Origin: Eretmocerus hayati
Taxonomy: Eukaryota; Arthropoda; Insecta; Hymenoptera; Aphelinidae
Direction: 5' to 3'
NCBI GenBank assembly: GCA_029851415.1
Contig: CM056742.1
Span: 62,196,454 to 62,260,453, forward strand
DNA: 64,000 nucleotides
In this document: positions 10,781 through 19,827 of the stretch, piece after piece
Layout: every line of letters starts with the position of its first letter
Numbering within the stretch: the first letter of the stretch is position 1
Position numbers and translations under genes: made by a program
Notes under the pieces: generated by a model
Databases searched by the model: none
What the model was told of the DNA's origin: nothing
What the model saw: only the letters and a program-made list of their open reading frames with translations

Positions 10781-12208
10781 CTAAATACGGCTGCTGAGGA
10801 GCGACGAGGGGGTGGAGGTTCCTTAAAAGCGGGATTTATCAACCTCAACTCTCTTACAGATAAGATTGAGCATCTACGCTTGCTCGTCGCTAACGATCCC
10901 TCCTATCATCTATTTGGGGTGGCCGAGTCGAAGCTAGATGAGTATGTGGATGACAGTCTCGTCCAGACTCCAGATTTTTCGTTGTTGCGACAAGATCGCA
11001 ACAAAGAGGGTGGAGGAGTTGCCTTGTATGTGCGCAATGACTTCAAAGTTGAGAAGTTGATTTCGTCGAATACTTTTGGGCCGGGGAAACGTGGCGTGCC
11101 TGAATTTCTTTTCTGTAGCGTACAGCAAGGCAGCTCATCCCCAATATTAGTCGTGGTACTCTACAGACCCCCAAAAATCGCCATGCAGAAGGATGATGGG
11201 CTGTTTGGCTCGTTAAACCGGCTGTGTGAAGATTACAGTCACAAAATCATTATGGGTGATCTGAACGCTGACTTGTTGGATACTGCTCATCCCGACACCA
11301 AGACACTGACTGCACTGACAGAAGAACTAGCCTTGCAGATAGTGCAGCATGGCCCGACTCACCAACACAACCCCAACGTATCTCATACATGGATTGATCA
11401 CATCTACGTAGATGACAACGACACCATTACTGACTTCCACTACAGACACCTGCCCAGTTTTGGGGGGCACTCGGTCATTGTCGTCACCATCAACGTCTTC
11501 ACCCCTACTCCGCCAAAAAATTCCTTCAAGTATAGGGATTTTCGTAACATCACTCCGGAGATACTGAATGACCGTCTGCTCCGCTGTGACTGGACAGCTC
11601 TCGAAGATTCCGAAACCAGTTTGGAAGACGCAATTCACTGCTCGAATGAAAATTTAAAGATTGTTTTAGATGAACTAGCACCGGAAAAAACTATAAACCC
11701 GCGTAAGACTGATGCTCTTTGGATTGGTCCTGAGTTGAGGGTGCTCATGAATGAGCGTGACGTGACGCGCAGGCGCTGGGAACGCATGCAACGCAACCAG
11801 CACAAGAGTCCTGAGCTTCAAAATGAGTACTTTCGGCTTAGCGGGGAGGTCGATCTGCGCATTGAGCAAGAGCGTAATTCCTTCCTTCAAAACCATCTTT
11901 CAGACGCTCTTGATCAGACTAGGAACATCTGGAAGGAGATGCGCAATCTCGGCCTCTTGCCCATGAGCCAAGAGGAGGAACTTCACGGTTTCACGACGGA
12001 TGAGTTGAACGCTCACTTCACGGGGGTCTTCGTTTCGTCTCACGAAAATATCAATCAAGCAATGGACGATATTAACTCTGCACCGGAGGAGGGGTTTAAA
12101 TTTAAGCCCACAAATTCCAATGATGTAGTCCTTGCTATTGAAAATTTCTCCCCGCAGGCCCGTGGGGTGGATGGGATTCCCCAGAGCGTGATCGCGAAAG
12201 CTCATCCG
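10781..12208 (+). CDS. LINE-A ORF2, apurinic-type endonuclease half
   Basis: Open in the same frame as ORF1 from the codon after its TGA, with no ATG before the enzyme domain. Endonuclease motifs appear in order: FINLNSL, the catalytic Glu in AESKLD, GGGVALYVR, YRPP, GDLNADL, and GGHSV near the end. The frame ends in GVDGIP, the first block of the reverse transcriptase. It nicks the target DNA for target-primed reverse transcription. The remaining coding sequence is at 48218-49722. The TGA-CTA context at 10778-10783 suggests expression by stop readthrough. Confidence 0.85.
12203..12208 (+). repeat. Maverick target-site duplication, left copy
   Basis: CATCCG immediately left of the Maverick; the right counterpart at 48218-48223 is CTTCCG. 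Mavericks/Polintons make 6-bp duplications. Removing the element and one copy restores the LINE-A reading frame across the junction. Confidence 0.8.
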
Positions 12209-12485
12209 AGTAGATAGGACAAAGCCGCTACCAACCCGATTTGCACCAGCTTCTACCCCCGATACAGAGAGCTTGCAAGCTCTCCCAGAAGAAGACCATC
12301 CTAGACATCATCTTCGGCTACCTGGCTTTAACCTTGAGACAAGGTAGGACAAAGCCACCCCCGATTTGCACTAGGTTCTACCCCCACTACAGAGAGCTTG
12401 CAAGCTCTCCCACAGGAAGACCATCCTAGACATCGTCTTCGGCTACCTGGTTTTAACCTTAAGTAATTTTCAAGGACAAAGCCAC

Positions 12486-12923
12486 TGTTACGGCTCATAC
12501 CTGGCCGTAACGGCTACCGCATGAAGTTGACCGACCTCGAGCGAGAGGCAGGCACAAGCCTCGAGCTGCTGCAAGCTCTAACCTGTTCAACCCCTCTCTT
12601 GAAATAGAATGAAGAGAAGTCTCAGCCTGGGAAAGAGTATAAATACGGAGGGATTCTGCCAGAAGGGGCTTCTAGATTCACAGTCGTACACGAATCGTCA
12701 CAGAGTTAACATCACGAGTATAAGCAGCCATTGGTGGCCTCGTAGATATTTCTAGAGTCTTAGAGTTACGAGTTAGTCTCTCTCTCGGGTTTTTATACTT
12801 ACTCTGAATAAACATCAATAAAGCTGAACCACCGTTTGTTTGTCATTGGCTGTACCTTCACCCATCTTCTGAGTCTTATAACTCAGCGGATAAACAGATT
12901 TCAAGGACCCTCAAATCGTAACA
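12486..12923 (+). repeat. 5' LTR of the gypsy-type element
   Basis: 438 bp from TGTTACGG to CGTAACA. Contains a TATAAATA promoter box near 12638 and two AATAAA signals near 12808-12822. The last 55 bp recur at 16620-16674. Confidence 0.88.
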
Positions 12924-12927
12924 AAAC

Positions 12928-12946
12928 TGGTGCATCGGCCGGGAAT
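12928..12946 (+). promoter_or_regulatory. tRNA-Gly primer-binding site of the gypsy-type element
   Basis: TGGTGCATCGGCCGGGAAT, four bases after the LTR. From memory it is fully complementary to the 3' end of tRNA-Gly(GCC) over 19 bases, a clear primer-binding site. Confidence 0.88.
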
Positions 12947-13045
12947 CTGTTTGAAGGTTACAGATAATCATAACGCGTCAACCGCGCCGCGCTTTTATAC
13001 ATCGATCAGCAGCAGACTATAGATTTCACGGAAGGATCCGAGAGG

Positions 13046-13089
13046 ATGGTCATGCGGATCTTCCTGATTTTCATTCTCGCAGCTACAGG
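13046..13089 (+). other. Leader exon encoding a hydrophobic peptide, then a splice donor
   Basis: An ATG at 13046 opens 14 codons (MVMRIFLIFILAAT) that look like a secretory signal peptide. They are followed directly by GG|GTGAGT, with the intron GT at 13090. Insect env-bearing gypsy elements make a spliced env mRNA, so this may be the signal-peptide exon of a lost envelope gene. This is inference; the acceptor is not in the remnant. Confidence 0.45.
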
Positions 13090-13519
13090 GTGAGTAATTT
13101 TTTCATTATACCCAACTTCACGTCCCTCGTGGGGAGAGTCGCGAGGCAAGGACTCTTTTCTGGAATTACTAGCGTATAGACTGAAGCTTTTCTTCGTTCA
13201 ATAGTTACCTCAAACTTATCACGCAAATAATAAACCGCTATCATTTGAATCGACCCTGACTCCAGATTCTATAGAAACTAGGTTTATAAACAATAACGTA
13301 CTGTTGACTCATTCTCTTGCGAATAGCAAATCGAGTGTCTGTCTTTTTAGAAGATTACATCACGTAAGTTGATAATTTGTGAGTATCCGCTCAATCAACA
13401 TTGAGAACTTTGAATTCACGCGTCATCTGTCACCTGTCTCTCGCCTGTGCATTCTGGGACTAGCACGTGAAAAACTAGCCGCCATACAGTTGAATAGATT
13501 CATCAGTGAGCGCGACACA

Positions 13520-16500
13520 ATGGCGAAAAACCGTAAAAATGATGACCGACCTCCGGTATCTGCCGAAAACGTAATGAGCAGCGTTACTGAGGAGCTGAAT
13601 CCCGACCAGCAGGGAGCTACGGGGGGCGAACCTGAACCGGAAGAACATGAAATTCTCGATATCTCTCAGCTGAAATTACGCTATTATGACGGGATGGAGA
13701 AAGGCGACGAGAGAGCGCGCACTGCTTACTTTGCGCTCATGTCCGCCGATCTGGGACTCGAAAACCCCGGCGGAATGCATATGGAACTGGCGATACGAGA
13801 TCTGAGCCGAACCCTGTCTACCCTCCCGGAGTTTCTTTCGGAAAAAGAAGTAACGCTCTTAGAATCATTGAAACTTCACTTGGAAAAACAGCAAGTTGCG
13901 ACGGGGACACGACCCAAAACACCCATACCTACATCTAACGTCTTTTTTGAAGGATACGAACAATTCAAAACGTCGCAGATGAACGCAGAGTCCTCGCGTT
14001 ACGACGATCAGACCACCGAAAGAATCAAACCGGTCCGAAGACGGCTGTCATTCGATGATAGCCCTGACATATGGACAGACCATCCGATGAATACGGGGGT
14101 TACGGTTAGTGGGGGTGCTTCATGGGCCAATAACCGAAATACGAACGGCGCGGGCCGAGACATGACGACGCGAGTACAATTCAAAGATCAGGATCTTGGC
14201 TGCCGCCCTCTAATGGGCGAAGAACTGCCTTGGGAGAAGAATCAGTCGTGGAGCTCTCAATACCGACCGCAAGGTATGGAAGGAGAGCGCCACACTCTGG
14301 CTTTCCGACCTTTCGGATGGAAAGGACAACCTGAAAATGTCCAACAGATGGACCCCCTCCCTCGGAACTTAAATGCCATAGAGTTGGGGACTAATGATCA
14401 GAATCGTAGCCACCGATCCAACGATCAGGATGCTCAGTTCTGTGAAGAACCCAATTTCACCCGACCTCAAAAACAGGATCAAAGAGGTATGGATTCTCAA
14501 GCAAACAGCCAGAGTTGGATCTTTGCTGGGCAAAACTCAGCACGAGCCAATCAAAATGAGGGCATGCGTTCAACTGTCCATCAAGAAAATCGGAAGGACG
14601 ACCAATTTCAAGGACAGAAACGATATAATTCCGATCATTCAAATCAAATCGGCCCGCGGGAAACTATTGGACGACGTGTTATAGGACAGAGGCTCCAAGA
14701 CAACCAGTCGAAGCACACTTGTCACACCCATGTGTGTCGCGCAGAAGCCAATTCTAACGGCCCAAAATGTAATAACGCAGCCCACGCGAGTCGAATCGAT
14801 AATAGAATCAACAAACCATGTTGCTCGAATCATGAACCGGCTCCTCAAGAGCCAGAGGAGTATTATGAGAATGATGACGACATCCCCGACGCGCAGGCGA
14901 CGGAGCTCCCGTCAGACGAAAATGATACTGTTAAAAGGTTTAGAAAGAACGCGGACGTGCAAATACGCCAGTGTAAGGCACGAAATGTAGTTGATGCACA
15001 CGGGGGCGATCAAAAATACGGATCAAAATTCCGTCTTCCATTACATCAAGCATTGAATCAGATTATGCCATACGACGGTAATCCAGATATGCTAGCATTA
15101 TTTTGCAAATCGGTTCGGTACATAGTCGAGGAATATGGCTCGGAAGCCGAACCCTGGATTCTCTCTGCACTCGCGAGTAAACTTAAAGGCCGAGCAGCTG
15201 AAGGGTACATAGCCCGACTTACTCAATATAGCTCAGTAGAACGACTGTTAGCCGATATGACAACGCAATATAGTGGAGTTGGCGGCGCCGACCGCGTATT
15301 AGCCGAATTGAAATTGATTCAGCAGAGACCAGGGGAAGGAGCAGGGGACTACGGCTTACGAGTACAGACGCTGCATAATCGTCTGCTAAACGTTTATGAC
15401 TCTGATCAGAAATTAGAAGAATGGGAACGCAAGACGTACAAATACAATGCAGATGCAGAGGCCCTGCAACAGTTCATGTTTGGCCTAGCGGGAGCACTTC
15501 AACATCAGGTCCGATCGACAAATCCCAAAACGCTACGAGAGGCCATTTCAGAGGCCGTGAGTTTCGAGAATAAAACAAGCGCTCGTGCATTGTTTTCAAT
15601 GGAGAGACCCTCGAGCAACGTGGATGGACTGATGCCACTCATCGAAGCTTTTGTAGAAAAGAAACTACGGGAGACACGCATGGATAACGCATCGACTCAG
15701 GAAACAGCAACGATTAGATTAGCTACAGCCTCCGATGAATGCCGTTATTGCCGTGCAAAAGGGCATTTTGAGAGAGAATGTTCAAAAAAACAACGGGATT
15801 CGAAATTTTGCAATTACTGTCGCGTTTCGGGTCACGACATAGGCGAGTGCCGCTCCCTCAGAGGAGCCGTTGATTCCGGTTTGGTTGTTAAAAATCAAAT
15901 AGAGCGCCCACGGGATTTGCCACGAAATCGAAGCTCAAGCGGATCTCGTTTCCCAACTCAAGAACACCCGAGCCGTACTAATCAATTTAATGAATCGCCG
16001 AATCGATACCCGCGTCGAGATGGTTCACGAGCTGAAGAATTTCAAGATGATAGACGCTACCCGAGAAATTATAATAACAGAGATCGGAACTATTACAATA
16101 ATTCTGGAAGTAGACGTGGCTATGAGTTTGATAACCGGAACGAGAATCGAAACTATCCTCGCTACAATAATAATGGATATCGATATACTAATAATCGCAA
16201 TAATAGCGATAATAGGGTCAACAGCAGGGACCGAAATTATAATCGAGGTTTCAATAACGGGGGGCGCCAGGATTACTCTGGAAACAATCGATCTAACTAT
16301 CCGAATTACCAAGGTGGAAGTAGAAGTTACCGGCAGACTAATAATTACAGGGATGATAATCGCGGACGAAACGATGGATACGATACAAGAATTGACGATA
16401 GGGGCCCTTCGGTGCCACGGTCAAAGAATCAGCCGTCAAATCAGGGGATTAATAACGACCAAAACAACCATTTAAACTCCCAGGATGCTCGACGCCAACC

Positions 16501-16525
16501 CCAGACGTCGAGCAGCAACAATTGA
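13520..16525 (+). CDS. gag: Gag protein of the gypsy-type element
   Basis: 1001-codon open frame from ATG 13520 (MAKNRKNDD). The frame is open further up but without an ATG. Residues about 1-500 are acidic and low-complexity. A retrotransposon Gag core follows at about 15020-15600 (LNQIMPYDGNPDML, LKGRAAEGYI). Two CCHC knuckles are encoded at about 15741-15850: CRYCRAKGHFEREC and CNYCRVSGHDIGEC. The tail is rich in Asn, Arg, Tyr and Gly. It would form the particle and bind RNA. Gag is intact although pol is deleted, so it may simply be young. Confidence 0.9.
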   Translation: MAKNRKNDDRPPVSAENVMSSVTEELNPDQQGATGGEPEPEEHEILDISQLKLRYYDGMEKGDERARTAYFALMSADLGLENPGGMHMELAIRDLSRTLSTLPEFLSEKEVTLLESLKLHLEKQQVATGTRPKTPIPTSNVFFEGYEQFKTSQMNAESSRYDDQTTERIKPVRRRLSFDDSPDIWTDHPMNTGVTVSGGASWANNRNTNGAGRDMTTRVQFKDQDLGCRPLMGEELPWEKNQSWSSQYRPQGMEGERHTLAFRPFGWKGQPENVQQMDPLPRNLNAIELGTNDQNRSHRSNDQDAQFCEEPNFTRPQKQDQRGMDSQANSQSWIFAGQNSARANQNEGMRSTVHQENRKDDQFQGQKRYNSDHSNQIGPRETIGRRVIGQRLQDNQSKHTCHTHVCRAEANSNGPKCNNAAHASRIDNRINKPCCSNHEPAPQEPEEYYENDDDIPDAQATELPSDENDTVKRFRKNADVQIRQCKARNVVDAHGGDQKYGSKFRLPLHQALNQIMPYDGNPDMLALFCKSVRYIVEEYGSEAEPWILSALASKLKGRAAEGYIARLTQYSSVERLLADMTTQYSGVGGADRVLAELKLIQQRPGEGAGDYGLRVQTLHNRLLNVYDSDQKLEEWERKTYKYNADAEALQQFMFGLAGALQHQVRSTNPKTLREAISEAVSFENKTSARALFSMERPSSNVDGLMPLIEAFVEKKLRETRMDNASTQETATIRLATASDECRYCRAKGHFERECSKKQRDSKFCNYCRVSGHDIGECRSLRGAVDSGLVVKNQIERPRDLPRNRSSSGSRFPTQEHPSRTNQFNESPNRYPRRDGSRAEEFQDDRRYPRNYNNRDRNYYNNSGSRRGYEFDNRNENRNYPRYNNNGYRYTNNRNNSDNRVNSRDRNYNRGFNNGGRQDYSGNNRSNYPNYQGGSRSYRQTNNYRDDNRGRNDGYDTRIDDRGPSVPRSKNQPSNQGINNDQNNHLNSQDARRQPQTSSSNN

Positions 16526-16619
16526 AGGACAATAAAATACCAAGGCGTCACGTTTCTATACGCTTATGTGAAGCGAGCGAAAGAAAACATCCAATAGTCG
16601 AATTGAAATGTGAGAAATT

Positions 16620-16674
16620 CAGAGTCTTATAACTCAGCGGATAAACAGATTTCAAGGACCCTCAAATCGTAACA
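16620..16674 (+). repeat. 3' LTR stub of the gypsy-type element
   Basis: Only the last 55 bp of the LTR (AGTCTTATAACTCAGC to CGTAACA) remain, directly after about 95 bp of gag 3' flank. The deletion joint is near 16620. Confidence 0.9.
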
Positions 16675-17110
16675 CCACTACCCCCACTACACAGAGCTTG
16701 CAAGCTCTCCCAGATGATCATCTTCGATTACCTGGCTTGAAAAGTCCAAGGTTGAGCCCCTTTACTAGTCACATTTTCTATTAAATCATAATATTGACTG
16801 AAATTCGGTAAACGTATATTTACATCCCACCGAAACGCAAGCTGGTTGGCTCTGGTGCTTCCGTGTAAGTTATATCAGTGCGCGCAGAGTTATCAAAGAA
16901 CCGGATTCTCTTCGGCCGGCGTACTTTAGCGCGTGTTAATTGCAGATTACGCGCGCGTTCAGCGCGCGGTCTCGATTAGCATACGGTGAATGCACTGTGC
17001 GATCTCCACCTCTGTATGCACACGGAGATTCGTTTTCTCGAGATGTGAATGGAGATTTGTTACGATACACGCGCGCGATCAGCGCGCGGTCTTACTTCAT
17101 GCTTGAGACT

Positions 17111-17484
17111 TATTGCTGCGTGATCTTTTTTTCTTACTTCATGCAGCGGTCAATGCAAACGATGTTCACCTTTGAATGCACTCGACATTGGATCAGTGCA
17201 TCTGATTTTACTTAAGAGTCAAGTAGTTATAGATTATTGCTGCGTGATCTTCTCTCCTTACTTCATGCAGCGGTCAATGCAAACGATGTTCACCTTTGAA
17301 TGCACTTGACATTGGATCATTTGCATCTGATTTCACTTAAGAGTCAAGTGGTTATAGATTATTGCTGCGCAATCCTTTTCTCTTACTTCATGCAGCGGTC
17401 AATGCAAACGATGTTCACCTTTGAATGCACTTGACATTGGATCATTTGCATCTGATTTTACATAAGAGTTAAGTAGTTATAGAT
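17111..17484 (+). repeat. Three tandem copies of a 124-bp unit
   Basis: Units start at 17111, 17235 and 17360 with TATTGCTGCG. Each contains TTACTTCATGCAGCGG and ends in AAGTAGTTATAGAT or a close variant. The first unit overlaps the inner end of the left TIR; the array has no counterpart at the right end. Confidence 0.9.
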
Positions 17485-17701
17485 TTTTCATAACTTTTGA
17501 ATGTCTTTTTCAGTTCTCCTTGTAGCAATAGTCTAACAATTCTTTTTCAAGAATTCATAGGATTTTGACAGAGCCACTCATTTTTTTTCAATCCAGGAGA
17601 AGAAATAGGGTAGATATTGATAACAAAACAGTTGGAATGAATAGTTTTATTAGAATTTGAAGGTCAGTAACATACATATTACAATTAAGTTAATATTTTA
17701 T

Positions 17702-18944
17702 CTATTTCATTAACAGTTTTGAATATTTAACTATTCCTAATTCATCATTTTTCACAATGTGTCCACTTTTCAATCCAATTTCTAAACATTTTGTAATTTT
17801 TTTCAATTCTTGTTGTTTTTCAGAATTCATGAAATTTAAAGAGCGTTCGCAGACAAAATCTTCTAAAAATAGTAGTTTAAGAAAAGTTGAGAAGGAAGGT
17901 TTCACAGCTATTGAATTTTTAATCAATGTCAAAATTGGGAATACTCCTTTTTTCCTATACTCATGAAATATAGAATGAATCTCACCAGATCCTTCTTGTT
18001 TTGACACTGCCAATCCTTCGATTTTGGCTAAGAAGCTACTCCAGATTCCATAGTTGGTTGTGAAACCTTAGTCCCCAGATCCGATAGATACTTCAAATTT
18101 TTTTCTGTCAGATATTGTACGAATTTCTAACTCGTTCTGGAGACAATATATATGATCCTGCGCCCCATCCATCTCATCCAGGCTGTAATGAAAATCAAAA
18201 GCATGTGAGAAAATGTTTATTAACATCAAATTGCAACATCAAAATTGCAAACAGTGATTCTTACCATGGTCTCACCACTAGGATAGTGATCTCACAGTCC
18301 TCTACATCTTGATCATCCAAGAAAACATCAAGTTTCCTCTTGACTTGTCCTGTTTCCTTTTTCTGCATTCCACAGAGTACCCTAACATCATCATCATCAT
18401 CATCATCATCATCAATTATTCCAATCAAAGGAGCTTCGGTATTTAGGGTACTCTGATCTGATTCCGTTTTTGGTAGGCTCGTATTCATAGATGCACATGT
18501 AGTTAAAGGTTCTGGGGCTCCAGTAGTTGGTGTATCTGACACAGTTTTTGGTGAGTTAAGATTGATAGATACAGTTGTAGTTGAGGGTTCTAGGGCTTCA
18601 GTATTTAGTGCAGTCAGATCTGATTCAGCTTTTGAAGGGGTCAGATTCATAGATGGACGTTCTGGGGCTTCAGTAGTTGGTATATCTGATTCAGTTTTTG
18701 GTGGGTTCGGATTGTTAGATACACTTGTAGTTAAGGGTTCTAGGGCTTCAGTATTTGATATAGTCAGATCTGATTCAGCTTTTGAAGGGCTTAGATTTAT
18801 AGATGCACTTGTAGTTGTAGGTTCTGAGGCTTCAGTATTTGTTTGATCTGATTCACATTTTGGTGCAGAGTGGTTGATAGCAAATGGTAATGAAGTTCTG
18901 AAACGGATTAAATGGCGGTGCCAACTTTTTAAAATTTTTAGCAA
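17702..18944 (-). pseudogene. Decayed multi-exon Maverick gene with Ser/Thr/Glu-rich repeats
   Basis: Two minus-strand ORFs, 18944-18261 and 18013-17702. The first encodes about six repeats of roughly 25 residues (repeat starts near 18849, 18772, 18688, 18622, 18538, 18459), of the type SKAESDLTxxNTEALEP, then a run of nine Asp. A GTGAG donor-like site near its end and an acceptor ending TTTTCATTACAG near 18187 could join it to the second segment, but that segment then needs frame changes near 18090. An 84-nt intron (18981-18898, GTGAGT to TTTCAG) could join it to the upstream ORF. Function unknown. Confidence 0.45.
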
Positions 18945-19047
18945 TTTTGTTGGTATAAGAAAACTTGAAGAAAAAACTCACCGCTCATCCAATTCGGCTC
19001 GAGTACTCGTTTTTGGTGAACTCATCCTATCTATCAGCATTGACATT

Positions 19048-19503
19048 CTATGAACGTCCATTGGAAGATGACTCGGTAGTTGCTCTGCTGGTGGATGTTG
19101 TAGATCCTGCCTGGCTTCCTCCTCCTGCTGTTCCTGAACTTCCAATGTCATCGTCTTGCTCGTCCTCATCTTCACTTTCGGATTCCTCGTCAAGCGAAGA
19201 ATAGAACTCTAGACGATGGTATTTCCCAGTTTCCACAGCGCGGCAACACAATTTATTCTCTTGGTTGAATTTCTTCAACCAAAATTCTCGTTTCCTGAGG
19301 ATGAGCTGCAATGTCGGCTTCGGCACGTAGACGAAAATATTTTTGTTTCTCTCGTTAATGAGAATTAATGAACACGCTTCTCCGTATTCAGTATTCCTAA
19401 TCGACGCGCTTTTGATTTTATATCGACGCGATGACAACAAATTGCAAACTCGAACTAACGGAGGATATTTTCCTGATCTGTTCAATGCAGTGAGTGGAGA
19501 CAT
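19048..19503 (-). CDS. Small Maverick protein with acidic tail
   Basis: 151 codons from ATG 19503. The N-terminal half has the pattern RRYKIKSASIRNTEYGEAC, then FVYVPKP, then RLEF, reminiscent of small basic proteins (possibly OB-fold, ssDNA-binding) found in other insect Mavericks; this is a memory-based guess. The C-terminal third is acidic (EESESEDEDEQDDD), then Gly/Ser/Thr. The overlapping frame contains a splice donor at 18981, so the true C terminus may differ. Confidence 0.5.
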   Translation of the reverse strand: MSPLTALNRSGKYPPLVRVCNLLSSRRYKIKSASIRNTEYGEACSLILINERNKNIFVYVPKPTLQLILRKREFWLKKFNQENKLCCRAVETGKYHRLEFYSSLDEESESEDEDEQDDDIGSSGTAGGGSQAGSTTSTSRATTESSSNGRS

Positions 19504-19641
19504 ACTTAGTTAGCTTGCTTTATATGCCTGCATTTATAACGAATCGAAGAGAAGGAGTGACGATGATTCAAGTTGATGATATAATGAATCGCGCTGAAGT
19601 ATAAAATCGTGGCTTCTTTAGCGCAGAAGCTACTCGTGGTC

Positions 19642-19812
19642 ATGGTCAACATGCTGCAACCCATCGAGGAAGAGAGAGAGAATCTCTTGCAGATTTTCAA
19701 TTTGCTGAGAGAGGAAGACGTGAGTAATGAAAATTTGAAACGCATTTTGAGACTTAAAAAGGATTACAAAAAGCTCATGCGCCGCATATCTCATATTTCT
19801 AAAATGCATTAA
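19642..19812 (+). CDS. Short basic helical ORF upstream of PolB
   Basis: 56 codons from ATG 19642, rich in Leu, Glu, Lys and Arg, predicted helical. It ends in TAA at 19810-19812, and the PolB frame follows in the same frame with no ATG between. Either it is a small separate gene or the TAA is a nonsense mutation in the N terminus of PolB. I cannot decide. Confidence 0.4.
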   Translation: MVNMLQPIEEERENLLQIFNLLREEDVSNENLKRILRLKKDYKKLMRRISHISKMH

Positions 19813-19827
19813 ACGAATGAGATAAAG

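Larger units (their letters stand above)
8668..12208 (+). mobile_element. LINE-A copy 2, 5' part (non-LTR retrotransposon)
   Basis: 5' two thirds of a LINE: about 300 bp of leader (8668-8967, no gene), ORF1 with a PHD-type finger and coiled coil, then the endonuclease half of ORF2. It stops in the first reverse transcriptase motif at 12208, where the Maverick begins. The same protein reading resumes at 48218. Domain order suggests the CR1/jockey side of the LINE tree; the exact clade is not certain. Confidence 0.88.
12486..16674 (+). mobile_element. Gypsy-type LTR element reduced to LTR, gag and LTR stub
   Basis: Begins TGTTACG and ends CGTAACA, flanked by CCAC on both sides (12482-12485 and 16675-16678), a 4-bp duplication. 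It holds one complete 438-bp LTR, a primer-binding site and gag; pol, any env and most of the 3' LTR are missing, so it is an internal deletion derivative. It sits in the third subterminal repeat unit of the left Maverick TIR. Confidence 0.9.
12209..17143 (+). repeat. Left terminal inverted repeat of the Maverick
   Basis: Matches the reverse complement of 47762-48217. The outer part is made of about 130-bp units (starting at about 12215, 12345 and 12474), each with GGACAAAGCC, TTCTACCCCC and a central 18-bp palindrome. The third unit is split by the gypsy element. The inner part (about 16917-17143) is CG-rich with GCGCGCG blocks and matches 47762-47990. A stretch at about 16745-16910 has no counterpart on the right, so one TIR gained or lost sequence. 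Confidence 0.9.

Noticed and set aside
16025..16475. ORFs overlapping the gag 3' end in other frames (Ile/Thr-rich)
   Set aside because: Shadows of the Asn/Arg-rich repeat region of gag.
18399..18415. CRISPR-like or coding repeat at CATCATCAT
   Set aside because: Simple trinucleotide run encoding Asp on the minus strand; no spacers.
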